A DNA stretch of 64,000 bases from SZUA-430 sp040381215 (GTDB lineage: Bacteria > Pseudomonadota > Alphaproteobacteria > Micropepsales > Micropepsaceae), in contig JBEIHO010000006.1 in the NCBI GenBank assembly GCA_040381215.1, forward strand, positions 1-64,000, in the 5' to 3' direction. The notes beneath the pieces were generated by a model. It was not told where the DNA came from. It searched no databases and was given only the letters and a program-made list of their open reading frames with translations. The position numbers were made by a program, and so were the translations under genes. This document shows positions 25,185 to 34,359 of this stretch, one piece after another. The stretch's first letter is position 1. The number at the start of each line of letters is the position of its first letter.

Positions 25185-25943
25185 ATGCTTGAAAATCGCC
25201 TGAAGGCGGCGTGGTCCTCGGGCCGCGCCGTCACCAACGTGTGGGCAGGGATCCCCTCGTCCTACGCAACCGAAATCATCGCCCACCAGGGCTGGGACTC
25301 GATCACCGTCGATACCCAGCACGGCGCCATCGGCTATCCCGACATGGTGGCGATGCTGACAGCCATCGCCACGACGCGCAGCACGCCGCTCGTGCGGGTT
25401 GGCTGGAACGATCCGGCACAGGTGATGCGGGCCGCCGACGCCGGCGCCATGGGCATCATCTGCCCCACCATCAACACCAGGGCCGAGTGCGAACGCTTCG
25501 TCGGCGCCCTGCGATACGCGCCCCTGGGCTACCGCAGCCTCGGCCCCAACCGCGCAAGGTTCCTTCACGCCGACTACGCGGCCCACGCCAATCGCTCGGT
25601 CCTCGCCATCGCCCAGATCGAGACCGCATCCGGCCTCGAACATGTCGAAGCGATCGCCAGCGTCCCCGGCCTCGACATGCTCTATGCCGGCCCCTCGGAC
25701 CTCGGCCTGTCGCTCGGCCGGGAAGGCCGCATGGACCAGACCGACCCGGTCGTCGTGCGCGCCATCGACCGGATCCTGGCGGTCGCCAAGGCTCACAATC
25801 TCAGGGCCGGCATCTACTGCGTGGCGCCCGAGTACTCCACGGCAATGTTCCGCAAGGGCTTCGATCTGGTGACCGTCGCCTCCGACACGGGCCTGCTGTC
25901 GCTGGGCGCAGCCCTCCACGAGCAGTTCAGCACCAACGCATAG
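25185..25943 (+). CDS. HpcH/HpaI family aldolase
   Basis: 252 residues, a class II pyruvate-type aldolase of the HpcH/HpaI (4-hydroxy-2-oxoheptanedioate aldolase-like) family with a TIM-barrel fold. Metal ligands are visible as Glu in IAQIETASGLEHVEAI and Asp in LYAGPSDLGLSLG; the early DTQHGAIGY motif contains the catalytic His, and RVGWNDP the substrate-binding Arg. It starts nine bases after btuB and nine bases before the next gene, so all three may share the riboswitch-controlled transcript. The exact hydroxy-oxoacid substrate cannot be told. Confidence 0.88.
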   Translation: MLENRLKAAWSSGRAVTNVWAGIPSSYATEIIAHQGWDSITVDTQHGAIGYPDMVAMLTAIATTRSTPLVRVGWNDPAQVMRAADAGAMGIICPTINTRAECERFVGALRYAPLGYRSLGPNRARFLHADYAAHANRSVLAIAQIETASGLEHVEAIASVPGLDMLYAGPSDLGLSLGREGRMDQTDPVVVRAIDRILAVAKAHNLRAGIYCVAPEYSTAMFRKGFDLVTVASDTGLLSLGAALHEQFSTNA

Positions 25944-25952
25944 GACCCGACC

Positions 25953-26732
25953 ATGAGCGAACCCGTCCTTCTCGTCGACATCAGGGATGAAGTGGCCCTG
26001 GTCACGCTGAACCGGCCGCAGGCCATGAACGCCCTCTCGCGGGAACTGCGCGCCGCCATCGCCGAAACCTTCACCCGCCTCAACGCCGATCCTGGCGTGA
26101 GGGCTGCCATCCTGACAGGTGCCGGCAAGGCCTTCTGTGCCGGGCTCGACCTCAAGGAGCTGGGCCAGGGGCGCGACACGGTATCCTCGACCGTCGAGAC
26201 CCAGGATCCGGTGACATCGCTCAACCAGTTCACCAAGCCCGTGATCGGTGCCATCAACGGCGTTGCCATCACCGGCGGGTTCGAGCTTGCGCTCGCCTGC
26301 GACGTGCTGATCTGCACGCCCCATGCCCGCTTTGCCGATACCCATGGCCGCGTCGGTATCCTCCCGGGCTGGGGCCTCTCGCAGAAACTCTCGCGCACCA
26401 TCGGAATCTACCGCGCCAAGGAACTGTCGCTGACCGGCAATTTCATGGCCGCAAGCCAGGCCCTCGAGTGGGGCATGATCAACCGCATCGTGCCGGAACA
26501 GGAATTAATTCCTGTATGCCGGAAACTGGCGGCAGACATGCTGACACTCGTCCCCGACTGCCTGCCGGCCTACAAGAAGATCATCGACGAAGGCTACGCC
26601 CAGGATTTCGGCACCGCGCTGCAAACCGAGCGCCGCCTGTCCGGCGCGGCCAACAAGGCCGTCCCCGCCGATGCCATCGAGGCCCGCCGCGAGCAGGTCC
26701 GTGCCCGCGGCAAGCAGCAACAGGATGGCTGA
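25953..26732 (+). CDS. Enoyl-CoA hydratase/isomerase family protein
   Basis: 259-residue crotonase-fold protein. The oxyanion-hole segments are clear: GKAFCAGLDLKELG and NGVAITGGFELALACD. The first catalytic Glu of classic hydratases (PE in the FAxPE motif) is replaced here by His in ARFADTHGRVGILPGWG, a feature of an EchA subgroup with the same FADTH-RVGILPGWG sequence, so hydratase activity should not be assumed. It follows the aldolase closely and ends 17 bases before a convergent peptidase gene. Confidence 0.86.
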   Translation: MSEPVLLVDIRDEVALVTLNRPQAMNALSRELRAAIAETFTRLNADPGVRAAILTGAGKAFCAGLDLKELGQGRDTVSSTVETQDPVTSLNQFTKPVIGAINGVAITGGFELALACDVLICTPHARFADTHGRVGILPGWGLSQKLSRTIGIYRAKELSLTGNFMAASQALEWGMINRIVPEQELIPVCRKLAADMLTLVPDCLPAYKKIIDEGYAQDFGTALQTERRLSGAANKAVPADAIEARREQVRARGKQQQDG

Positions 26733-26749
26733 GCGGCAAGGCCGCGCCG

Positions 26750-28840
26750 TCAGTCCATCAGCTTCTGTGCCAGATAGACATAATGCCGGGCCCAACGCTC
26801 GGCATTGAGGCCGGGATCTGCATCGTTCGAATGCCCCCCGATCGTATTCTCGAAATAAAGATAGGGCGCTCCCAGCTGCGACAGGCGCGCTGCATATTTG
26901 CGCGCATGACCCGGATGCACGCGGTCATCCTCGGTATTGGTCGTCACATAAGGTTCGGGATAGGTCGTGCCGGGCTTCAGCTTCTGATAGGCGGAATAGG
27001 CCTCGATGAAGGCACGGTCACCGGCAACGTCCGGATTTCCATATTCCGCCACCCACGACGCTCCGGCCGACAGCTTGTGATACCGCAGCATGTCGATGAG
27101 AGGGCTTTCCACCACCACCGCATTGAACAGGTCCGGCCGCTGCGTCATCGACACCGTCGTCAGCACGCCGCCATTTGACCGCCCATAGATCCCGAGCCGG
27201 CGCGGCGACGTCACCTTGCGCGCGATCAGGTCCTCGGCAACGGCCGCGAAGTCATCGAACGCACGCTGCCGGTTCTCGCGCAGGGCCGATTTGTGCCAGG
27301 CCGGCCCGAACTCGCCGCCGCCGCGGATATTGGCAATGACATAGGCGCCACCGCGTTCAAGCCACAGCTTGCCCATCTCGGGCAGATAGGCCGGCGGCTT
27401 TGAAATCTGGAACCCGCCATACCCGAACAGCAGCGTCGGGGTTCCACCATCCTTGCGCTGCTTGCGCGGCACGACCAGGAAATAGGGAACCTTCGTTCCA
27501 TCCCGGGAGACAGCCCAGTTCTGCTCCACGCGATGCGACCCCGCCTTGAAGCGCCGCGGCAGCGCCGCCACCACGCGCGGCTTGCCACCTGCCGCATCGG
27601 CAGCCCACAGCCGCGTAGGCGCGAGGAAACTCTCGGACGAAACGAAAAGCAATGACCCGCTGGCCTGCGCCGCGCGGACCGTCAGCGCCGACTGCGCCGG
27701 AAGCGCCAGCCGCCGCCGCGTCCAGCCACGCGCGCCCCTGTGATGCACGTCGATCGCACCCTGCACATTGTCCAGCAACTGCACCACGACGGCATCGCGC
27801 GTCGTCTGCACGCCATCGATCGTCTGCGAGGCCGACGGCTGCATCACCAGTTCAGCCACCGTCTCGGGCGCAGCCGGCGCCTTGCGCACGCCCGCAAGGT
27901 CGATCGCAACCAGCGCGCCTTGCCCGAAGCCCTTCCACTGGTCCTGGACCGTGAAGATCATCCGCCCGCCGACAAACCCGCGCAGCGAGGCATAGGTCGG
28001 CAACGCAAGCCGAACCGGGGCAGGACCATCGATCAGGTAATACTCGACATCGAAGAAACCGACACGCCGCTCTGCGACGATGCCCGCAACCGCACCATCG
28101 ACCTGCCGCAACACCCGCGCCGACACCATCGTGTCCCCGCGCTCGGCACGGAAGACGATGCGCCCCTGCGCGGGCACCTGCCCCCGCTTCACCTCGCGGA
28201 TCACCGCCGCATAGCCGGAGGCCGTCTCCTCGCTCGCGTCGAAGGCGCGCGCCAGAAGCATGGTATCGCCATCGATCCAGTCGACCGATTGCTTGGCTCG
28301 GGAAACCGAAAATCCACCCGCAACGAAAGCACGTGCCTTGACGTCGAATTCGCGGATCTCGATGGCATCGCCACCGCCATCCGAAAGGTTCACCAGGCAG
28401 CGCGTATCGTCAGGCGGCAGGCACTCGATCCCCTTCAGGAACCACTTGCGCCCCTCCTGCTTCGACAGCGCATCGAGGTCCAGCAGCGTGGCCCAGGAAG
28501 GCTTGCCCGCGCGATAGGACACCAGCGACGCATGCCGCCAGATACCCTGGGGGTGGCTTGCATCCTGCCAGAGATTATCGACGCCACCGGCCCGGAAGGC
28601 CGGCATCGCGATCCGGTCCTTCGCCGTGAAGATGGCCAGCGCTTCCTTCTTGTAGGCATCATACCGCGCATCACCGGTCAGCCGCTTGAGCGTGCGCGCA
28701 TTCTCCCCCTGAACCCATGACAGCGCCTTTTGCCCATGCGTGTCCTCGAGCCAGGCGTTCGGATCATCCGACGCAACCGTCATGGCCGCACAGGCTGTAA
28801 GGGTGAGCAAGGCGGCAAGCGTGACAACGGCATTTCTCAT
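26750..28840 (-). CDS. Prolyl oligopeptidase family serine peptidase (S9A), lipoprotein
   Basis: 696 residues. N-terminal signal ends in a lipobox-like LTLTAC (Cys17), so it is likely tethered in the envelope. Beta-propeller domain (about 60-420) starts with DPNAWLEDTHGQKALSWVQGEN, typical of S9A. The alpha/beta-hydrolase domain follows: PTLLFGYGGFQISKPP, nucleophile Ser555 in IYGRSNGGVL, catalytic Asp in TNTEDDRVHPGHARK and His in NTIGGHSNDADP. All three triad residues are present. It hydrolyses short peptides after proline in the known family. The ATG at 28840 has only a weak ribosome site, but the signal sequence supports it. Confidence 0.9.
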   Translation of the reverse strand: MRNAVVTLAALLTLTACAAMTVASDDPNAWLEDTHGQKALSWVQGENARTLKRLTGDARYDAYKKEALAIFTAKDRIAMPAFRAGGVDNLWQDASHPQGIWRHASLVSYRAGKPSWATLLDLDALSKQEGRKWFLKGIECLPPDDTRCLVNLSDGGGDAIEIREFDVKARAFVAGGFSVSRAKQSVDWIDGDTMLLARAFDASEETASGYAAVIREVKRGQVPAQGRIVFRAERGDTMVSARVLRQVDGAVAGIVAERRVGFFDVEYYLIDGPAPVRLALPTYASLRGFVGGRMIFTVQDQWKGFGQGALVAIDLAGVRKAPAAPETVAELVMQPSASQTIDGVQTTRDAVVVQLLDNVQGAIDVHHRGARGWTRRRLALPAQSALTVRAAQASGSLLFVSSESFLAPTRLWAADAAGGKPRVVAALPRRFKAGSHRVEQNWAVSRDGTKVPYFLVVPRKQRKDGGTPTLLFGYGGFQISKPPAYLPEMGKLWLERGGAYVIANIRGGGEFGPAWHKSALRENRQRAFDDFAAVAEDLIARKVTSPRRLGIYGRSNGGVLTTVSMTQRPDLFNAVVVESPLIDMLRYHKLSAGASWVAEYGNPDVAGDRAFIEAYSAYQKLKPGTTYPEPYVTTNTEDDRVHPGHARKYAARLSQLGAPYLYFENTIGGHSNDADPGLNAERWARHYVYLAQKLMD

Positions 28841-28908
28841 GGAGGCGGGCTTTCCCTTGCGGACGAAGGCAGGGACCCTAGCGCCCCTGCCGCACGCCAC
28901 GCAACCGT

Positions 28909-30246
28909 TCAGCCCGCAGCCTGCGCCGTCTCCCGCGCATAGGCGCGACCAGCCACGATGTAGTGATAGGCCGCCCACACATTCAGCAGCGAAAGCGTCA
29001 AGAGCGCATAGCGCAGCGAATCCGTGCCGAACGACGGCTTCAACAGGTCGCTGAGCATGCCCACCATCAGGGGCCCCAGGCCCAGGGCCACCAGGTTGAG
29101 GATGAACAGCATGATCGCAGACGCGGTCGAGCGCATCGCCAGCGGCGCCAGGCTCTGGACCATCGCAAAGCTCGGCCCGAGATAGAAGGCGCCGAGCACC
29201 GTGGCCGGCAGATAGAACACCAGCGCCATCATGAAGTCGTCGCTCAGGTAGAAGCCGACGACCAGCGGCGCCGCACCGAACTTGGCAAACGCGATCACCC
29301 ACGCATTCCAGCGCCGGTCCCGCGCCGACAGCCGGTCGGCAAGATACCCGCCCAGCAGCGCCCCGCACCCACCCAGCACGCCGACGATCGGCCCCAGGAT
29401 CAACCCGATCTGCAAGCCCGACACATCATGCGTGCGCTTGAGGAACGACGCCGCGAACATCACGCCGCCATAGCCCACCAGCGACGTCAGCGTCAGCCCG
29501 ATGATGACATGCCGGCACGCCTGCGAGCGCCAGATGAAGGCAAAGCCCGCCTTCAGCGCCTCCAGCGCCTCGGCAAGGCTGGGCCCCTTGCGCACCTCCT
29601 GCACCCGCCCGTCGGCCAGCCCTCGCACGGGCTCATCGACCGTGAACCAGATCAGGGCCGCGATGAGAAGCCCCGGCAGTCCCGCGACGAAGAAGACCGA
29701 ACGCCAGCCCCAGACCTCGGCCAGCGGCGCCCCGATCATGAAGCCCAGCATGCCGCCCGCATAGACACCCAGCGCATAGAAGCCCAGCGCCCGCGACCGC
29801 TCATGCGGGGCGTAAAGATCGGCGATCATCGAATGCGACTGGGGCGAGGACCCGGCCTCGCCGATGCCAACGCCGATGCGCGCCAGCAGAAGCTGCGTGT
29901 AGTTGGCAGCCAGCCCGCAGAACGCCGTCATCACGCTCCACACCGTCACCGCCCCGACGACGATGTTGCGCCTGTTCATCCGGTCCGACAGCACGGCCAG
30001 CGGAATGCCGAGCGTGGCGTAGAACACGGCAAAGGCAAAGCCCGTGAGCAACCCAAGCTGCGTATCGGAAAGGTCGAGGTCGACTTTGATATGCTCGGCG
30101 ACAGCACCGATGATCGTCCGATCGAGGTAACTCGACGTATAGGCAATCGTCAGCAGGACGAGCACCCACGTCCGCTTGCGGCGCACGGCCTCGGGCAATT
30201 CGATGCGCGGCCCTGTCGCCGCCCCGGCATCCTGCGCCTCGGCCAT
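28909..30246 (-). CDS. Spinster-like MFS transporter
   Basis: 445 residues and 12 predicted membrane helices. Features of the Spinster/hexuronate-like MFS branch: YTSSYLDRTIIGAV in helix 1, the loop motif GIPLAVLSDRMNRRNIV (MFS motif A), and RIGVGIGEAGSSPQSHSMIADLYAPHERSRALGFY in helices 4-5. Bacterial relatives carry varied substrates, and none can be assigned. It lies just upstream of, and in the same direction as, the prolyl oligopeptidase (68 bases apart), so a peptide or peptide-derived substrate is possible but only by association. Confidence 0.85.
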   Translation of the reverse strand: MAEAQDAGAATGPRIELPEAVRRKRTWVLVLLTIAYTSSYLDRTIIGAVAEHIKVDLDLSDTQLGLLTGFAFAVFYATLGIPLAVLSDRMNRRNIVVGAVTVWSVMTAFCGLAANYTQLLLARIGVGIGEAGSSPQSHSMIADLYAPHERSRALGFYALGVYAGGMLGFMIGAPLAEVWGWRSVFFVAGLPGLLIAALIWFTVDEPVRGLADGRVQEVRKGPSLAEALEALKAGFAFIWRSQACRHVIIGLTLTSLVGYGGVMFAASFLKRTHDVSGLQIGLILGPIVGVLGGCGALLGGYLADRLSARDRRWNAWVIAFAKFGAAPLVVGFYLSDDFMMALVFYLPATVLGAFYLGPSFAMVQSLAPLAMRSTASAIMLFILNLVALGLGPLMVGMLSDLLKPSFGTDSLRYALLTLSLLNVWAAYHYIVAGRAYARETAQAAG

Positions 30247-30318
30247 GAAAACCCTCCCGCCTCGTCAATAAATCGAAGGGCCACGATAGAGGTTCTGCGC
30301 CACCGCGCAACCGTCACA

Positions 30319-30355
30319 AGAAAAAAGGGCGCGGCGGGAGGTCCCGACGCGCCCC
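30319..30355 (-). terminator. Intrinsic terminator after M16 peptidase
   Basis: Stem GGGCGCG/CGCGCCC continuing, after one mismatch, as CGGG/CCCG (30327-30354). On the minus strand it is followed by six T (complement of the A-run 30321-30326). It lies 20 bases past the M16 stop. Confidence 0.8.
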
Positions 30356-30374
30356 TGTCTTGCAGGCCGGAGCC

Positions 30375-33233
30375 TTACTTCATTGCAGGTGCCGGCACGA
30401 CTTCAACCGGCAGCTTCAGTTGATCGAGCTGCGGCTTGACCACCGAGGCATCGCCAACGATGACCCACAGGATTTTCGAAGGATCAAGCTTCGCACGCGC
30501 AGCATTGTCGAGGTCCGAACCCTTGAGCGCCTGATACTTGGCGGCCAGCGTCTCGAAATAGTCATCCGACCGTCCATAATTCACGATCGTCTGCAGGCCA
30601 CCGAGCACCGCGCCCGAGGTCTCGAAGCGACCGGGCAGGCCACGGACATTCCCGTTGACCGTCCGCTGCAGCTCCTCGGCCGAGACACCCTTCATGCCCA
30701 GGAACGCCTTCATGTCGGACAGCAGTTCCTTGATGGAATCGCCCGTCCGGTCAGCCTGAACCGGCGCCGAGATACTGAACGGCGCGCTCTCGAGCGGGTT
30801 CAGCACCTGGCTGCGCACGCCGTAGGACCAGCCCTTGGTCTCGCGCAGGTTCATGTTGAAGCGCGACAGGAACCCGCCACCCAGAACCTCGTTGGCCGCA
30901 CGCAGCACCACAAGATCATCGCGACCCTTGGCGTCCAGAAGCTGCGCACCCGTGATCACGGACTGGGGCGACTTCGGCCGGTCCACCAGCACGATGCGCG
31001 TCTTTCCCTTGGGCGAGGCGATGTCGAACGACTTCTTCGGCAGCGCCGTGGCAGGCGCCTTCCAGTCACCAAAGCTCTTCTCGAGCGCGGCAACCACCTG
31101 CGCCAGCGACGCATCACCCACCACGAAGAAGCGGCCATTGTCGGGACGCATCCAGGTGGCATGGAAGGCCGCAAGCTGGTCACGCGTCAGGCTCTGCACC
31201 ACAGAGGCCTCACCCGTGCCGGACGGCGGAACACCATAGGGATGGTCCTTGCCGTAGAGCAGCGGGAACAGCGTGCGCGAAGCGATGGCATTCGGGTTGT
31301 TGAGTTCCGAGGCGATGCGGGCCAGTTGCTGGCCACGCAGGCGCTCGACCTCCGACGCATCGAACTTCGGGTTGCGTACGATGTCCGCGAACAGGTCCAT
31401 CGACGCCGCGAGGTTGGGCACCAGCGCGTTCAGCGACACCGACGTGCGGTCAAGCGACGCCCCCGTGCCGACGAAGGCACCAAGCCTCTCGCTTTCTTCG
31501 GCAATCTGCAGGCTGCTGCGCGACATCGTGCCTTCCGGCATGAGCTCGAGCATCAGCGACTGCGTGCCCAGCGCATTCTTCGGATCCGCCGCATAGCCGG
31601 CATCGAACTCGAGCGACACCTGCAGCACCGGAACCGACTTGCGCGGCGCGAACACGACTTCCATGCCATTCGACAGCTTCGCCCGCTCGATCGTGGGGAA
31701 GTCGAGAGGCGACAGCGAGCCGACCTCGGGGAACTTGGCGCGGTCGATGGCCGCAAGCGGCGCTTGCGTTTCATCTGCGCGCGACGGGTCCTTGTAGAAG
31801 GACGGCGCCTGCGTTCCGGTGACCTTCAGTCCCGGATCGCCACCGCGCTCGGCCCCCGTCTCCGTCCGCTCGCCAGGTTCGACGACAAGCGAATAGACCG
31901 GACGCGACAGCCACTTGTTGACGCTGGCCTTGACCGCCGAGGTCTTCAGTCCAGCCCAACGCTCCAGGTCCTTCTTGTAGAACCCGGCATCGTTCGAGTA
32001 GAGCGCCCCTTCGGCAAGCGCAACAGCCTTGCCGCCGAAACCACCCACGGCCTCAAGCCCGCGCACGGTGCCAGACACGATCAGTGTCTTCGCCCGCTCC
32101 AGCTCGTCAGCCGTTGGACCTTCCTTCATGAACTTGGCCACGACCTCGTCGAGGCGCTTGCCCACGAGGGCTGCATCGACACCAGGCTTCACGTCGGCGC
32201 TGACCTCGAAGATGCTCGCCAGCTGGAACGGCTGCACGCTTGCCGAGACGCGCACGGCAATCTTCTCGTCACGCACCAGCGTGTTGTCGAGCCGCGAGCT
32301 CGACAACCCGCCCAGAACCGTACCGGCCGCCTGCAGCGCCACCGATTCCTTGTCATTGAGCCCGGGCACCGCCCACATGCGATAGATGCGCGTCGTGGCG
32401 ACGCGGTCCTTCATGATCTCGGTCTTCGGCGCCGACAGCGTCGGCAGCGGTGCGCTGACGTCGCGCAGCTTCTTGCCGGGCTTTATGTCCCCGAAATACT
32501 TCTGGACCAGCGGCTTCGCCGTCGCGGCATCGATGTCGCCGGCCAGCACAAGCACGGCATTGTTCGGGCCGTAATTGTCGATGAACCACTGCTTCACGTC
32601 ATCAAGCGTCGCCGCGCTCAGGTCCGCCATCGAGCCGATGGTCGAGTGATGATAGGGATGGCCCGGCGGGAACAGGCTTTCCTGCTGCGCATAACGCACG
32701 AGCCCGTAGGGCTGGTTGTCGCCCTGACGCTTCTCGTTCTGCACGACGCCGATCTGGTTCGTCAGCTTTTCCTGCGTCACCGCACCCAGCAAGTGGCCCA
32801 TGCGATCGCTCTCGAGGAACAGCGCCAGCTCGATCGCGCCCGTGGGCACGTTCTGGAAATAATTGGTGCGATCCAGCCACGTCGTGCCATTGAAATCAGT
32901 GGCGCCAACCTGCTGCAGCGGCTCGAAATAGTCGCCAGGCGCATTCTCCGAGCCATTGAACATGATGTGCTCGAACAGATGCGCAAAGCCCGTCTTGCCC
33001 TTGGGTTCGTGCTTCGAGCCGACGCCATACCACACCGACACGGCGATGATCGGCGCCTTGCGGTCCGTGTGCACGATGACACGAAGCCCGTTGTCGAGGA
33101 CGAACTCGCTGTGGGGAATATCGACGAGCTTGACGAGCTCGCTCACCGGCGCCGGGTTGGCGGCAAACGCCGGACCAGCAGCCAGGACAGACGCGGCCAT
33201 GAACACGGCCGACAACAGGCACTTGCGAAACAT
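30375..33233 (-). CDS. Periplasmic M16 zinc metallopeptidase (two-domain, pitrilysin-like)
   Basis: 952 residues: signal peptide (cleavage near AGPAFAA) then two tandem M16 halves. The first carries the inverted zinc motif HxxEH as His85, Glu88, His89 (GFAHLFEHIMFNGS) and the third ligand Glu in GVVQNEKRQGDNQPYG. The second half (from about residue 500) lacks HxxEH and has the substrate-binding R/Y region near GGGFLSRFNMNLRETKGWSYGV. Such proteins degrade peptides in the periplasm. It is followed by its own terminator and is divergent from the SDR gene, with 144 bases of shared upstream region. Confidence 0.92.
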   Translation of the reverse strand: MFRKCLLSAVFMAASVLAAGPAFAANPAPVSELVKLVDIPHSEFVLDNGLRVIVHTDRKAPIIAVSVWYGVGSKHEPKGKTGFAHLFEHIMFNGSENAPGDYFEPLQQVGATDFNGTTWLDRTNYFQNVPTGAIELALFLESDRMGHLLGAVTQEKLTNQIGVVQNEKRQGDNQPYGLVRYAQQESLFPPGHPYHHSTIGSMADLSAATLDDVKQWFIDNYGPNNAVLVLAGDIDAATAKPLVQKYFGDIKPGKKLRDVSAPLPTLSAPKTEIMKDRVATTRIYRMWAVPGLNDKESVALQAAGTVLGGLSSSRLDNTLVRDEKIAVRVSASVQPFQLASIFEVSADVKPGVDAALVGKRLDEVVAKFMKEGPTADELERAKTLIVSGTVRGLEAVGGFGGKAVALAEGALYSNDAGFYKKDLERWAGLKTSAVKASVNKWLSRPVYSLVVEPGERTETGAERGGDPGLKVTGTQAPSFYKDPSRADETQAPLAAIDRAKFPEVGSLSPLDFPTIERAKLSNGMEVVFAPRKSVPVLQVSLEFDAGYAADPKNALGTQSLMLELMPEGTMSRSSLQIAEESERLGAFVGTGASLDRTSVSLNALVPNLAASMDLFADIVRNPKFDASEVERLRGQQLARIASELNNPNAIASRTLFPLLYGKDHPYGVPPSGTGEASVVQSLTRDQLAAFHATWMRPDNGRFFVVGDASLAQVVAALEKSFGDWKAPATALPKKSFDIASPKGKTRIVLVDRPKSPQSVITGAQLLDAKGRDDLVVLRAANEVLGGGFLSRFNMNLRETKGWSYGVRSQVLNPLESAPFSISAPVQADRTGDSIKELLSDMKAFLGMKGVSAEELQRTVNGNVRGLPGRFETSGAVLGGLQTIVNYGRSDDYFETLAAKYQALKGSDLDNAARAKLDPSKILWVIVGDASVVKPQLDQLKLPVEVVPAPAMK

Positions 33234-33377
33234 CGGGGGGTTCCTTTTGGAAAGGCGGGATGCAAGGCGCGCAACTTAGCAGCGTCGCCGGATTTCTCAA
33301 TCGCCCACTCATCGTTAAAGCGGGGGCTAGCGCTGCGTGCATGGCCTGTTATTGTGAGCCCACAAGGAGAAATTCAC

Positions 33378-34346
33378 ATGAAAGATTTCGCAGGTAAAAT
33401 TGCCGTGATCACCGGCGGCGGTACCGGAATGGGCCGCGAACTGGCCAGGCAACTGGTCGCCGAGGGTTGCTCTGTCGCCATGTGCGATGTCTCGGCCGAA
33501 AACATGGCCGAGACGCGGCGTCAATGCCTTGCCGCAACAGCTCCCCAGGGCACCCGCGTCATGACCTTCGTGGCCGATGTTTCGGACGAACCCCAGATCC
33601 TCAAGTTCCGGGACGCCGTCGCCCGCGAGCTCGACACAGACCACATCCATCTGCTGTTCAACAACGCAGGCATCGGCGGCGGTCCCAGCTTCATCACCTC
33701 GCCGCGGGATGAATGGGAAAAGACTTTCAACGTCTGCTGGTACGGCGTCTATTACTCGACCCGCGCCTTCATGGGCATGATCCTCAAGGCCACCGAGGCG
33801 CATATCATCAACACCTCGAGCGTCAACGGCTTCTGGGCCTCGCTGGGCCCGCAGCGCGCCCACACCGCCTATCCTGCAGCGAAATTCGCTGTGAAGGGTT
33901 TCACCGAGGGCCTCATCACCGATCTGCGCCTCAACGCGCCGCACGTGAAGTGCTCCGTCGTGATGCCAGGCCACATCGGAACCTCCATCGTCGCCAACTC
34001 GCGCAAGGTTCTGACCGGCCACAGCGCCGAGGAGATGGACGCCAAGGAGATCGCCGATGCCCGCCGCTCGATGAAATCCATGGGCCTGCCCACCGACGTG
34101 ATGACCGACCTGCAGATCCAGCAGATGATCACCGAAATGGCGCGCCAGTTCGAGGCCAACGCGCCCACCAGCGCCGCAGAGGCCGCGACGATCATCCTCA
34201 ACGGTGTGCGCCAGGAGAAATGGCGCATCCTCATCGGCGCCGACGCTGAATGCATGGACCGTCTCGTGCGCGGCGGACCCGAAGACGCCTACGGGCAGGA
34301 CTTCATCGAGAAGCTGCGCGCCGAGGGCCACTGGCGCGCGTTCTAG
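33378..34346 (+). CDS. Short-chain dehydrogenase/reductase
   Basis: 322 residues, longer than the classical 250-residue SDR because of a C-terminal extension after residue 230. Cofactor-binding TGGGTGMGRELA, the structural NNAGIGGG, and the active-site Ser (NTSSVNGFW) with YxxxK (AYPAAKFAVKGF) are all present. The DVS after strand 2 (MCDVSAEN) suggests NAD(H) preference, but this is weak. AAGGAGA precedes the start by seven to eight bases. Similar long SDRs are common in alpha- and actinobacteria with unknown substrates. It is convergent with the sensor kinase gene. Confidence 0.88.
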   Translation: MKDFAGKIAVITGGGTGMGRELARQLVAEGCSVAMCDVSAENMAETRRQCLAATAPQGTRVMTFVADVSDEPQILKFRDAVARELDTDHIHLLFNNAGIGGGPSFITSPRDEWEKTFNVCWYGVYYSTRAFMGMILKATEAHIINTSSVNGFWASLGPQRAHTAYPAAKFAVKGFTEGLITDLRLNAPHVKCSVVMPGHIGTSIVANSRKVLTGHSAEEMDAKEIADARRSMKSMGLPTDVMTDLQIQQMITEMARQFEANAPTSAAEAATIILNGVRQEKWRILIGADAECMDRLVRGGPEDAYGQDFIEKLRAEGHWRAF

Positions 34347-34359
34347 CGCCCGGGCACGA

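Noticed and set aside
30360..33360. Very long plus-strand open frame opposite the M16 peptidase, joined to the SDR frame
   Set aside because: It is antisense to a clearly conserved peptidase, is rich in Arg/His/Gln as expected for a GC-rich shadow frame, and only the part from 33378 (SDR, with ribosome site) is a gene.
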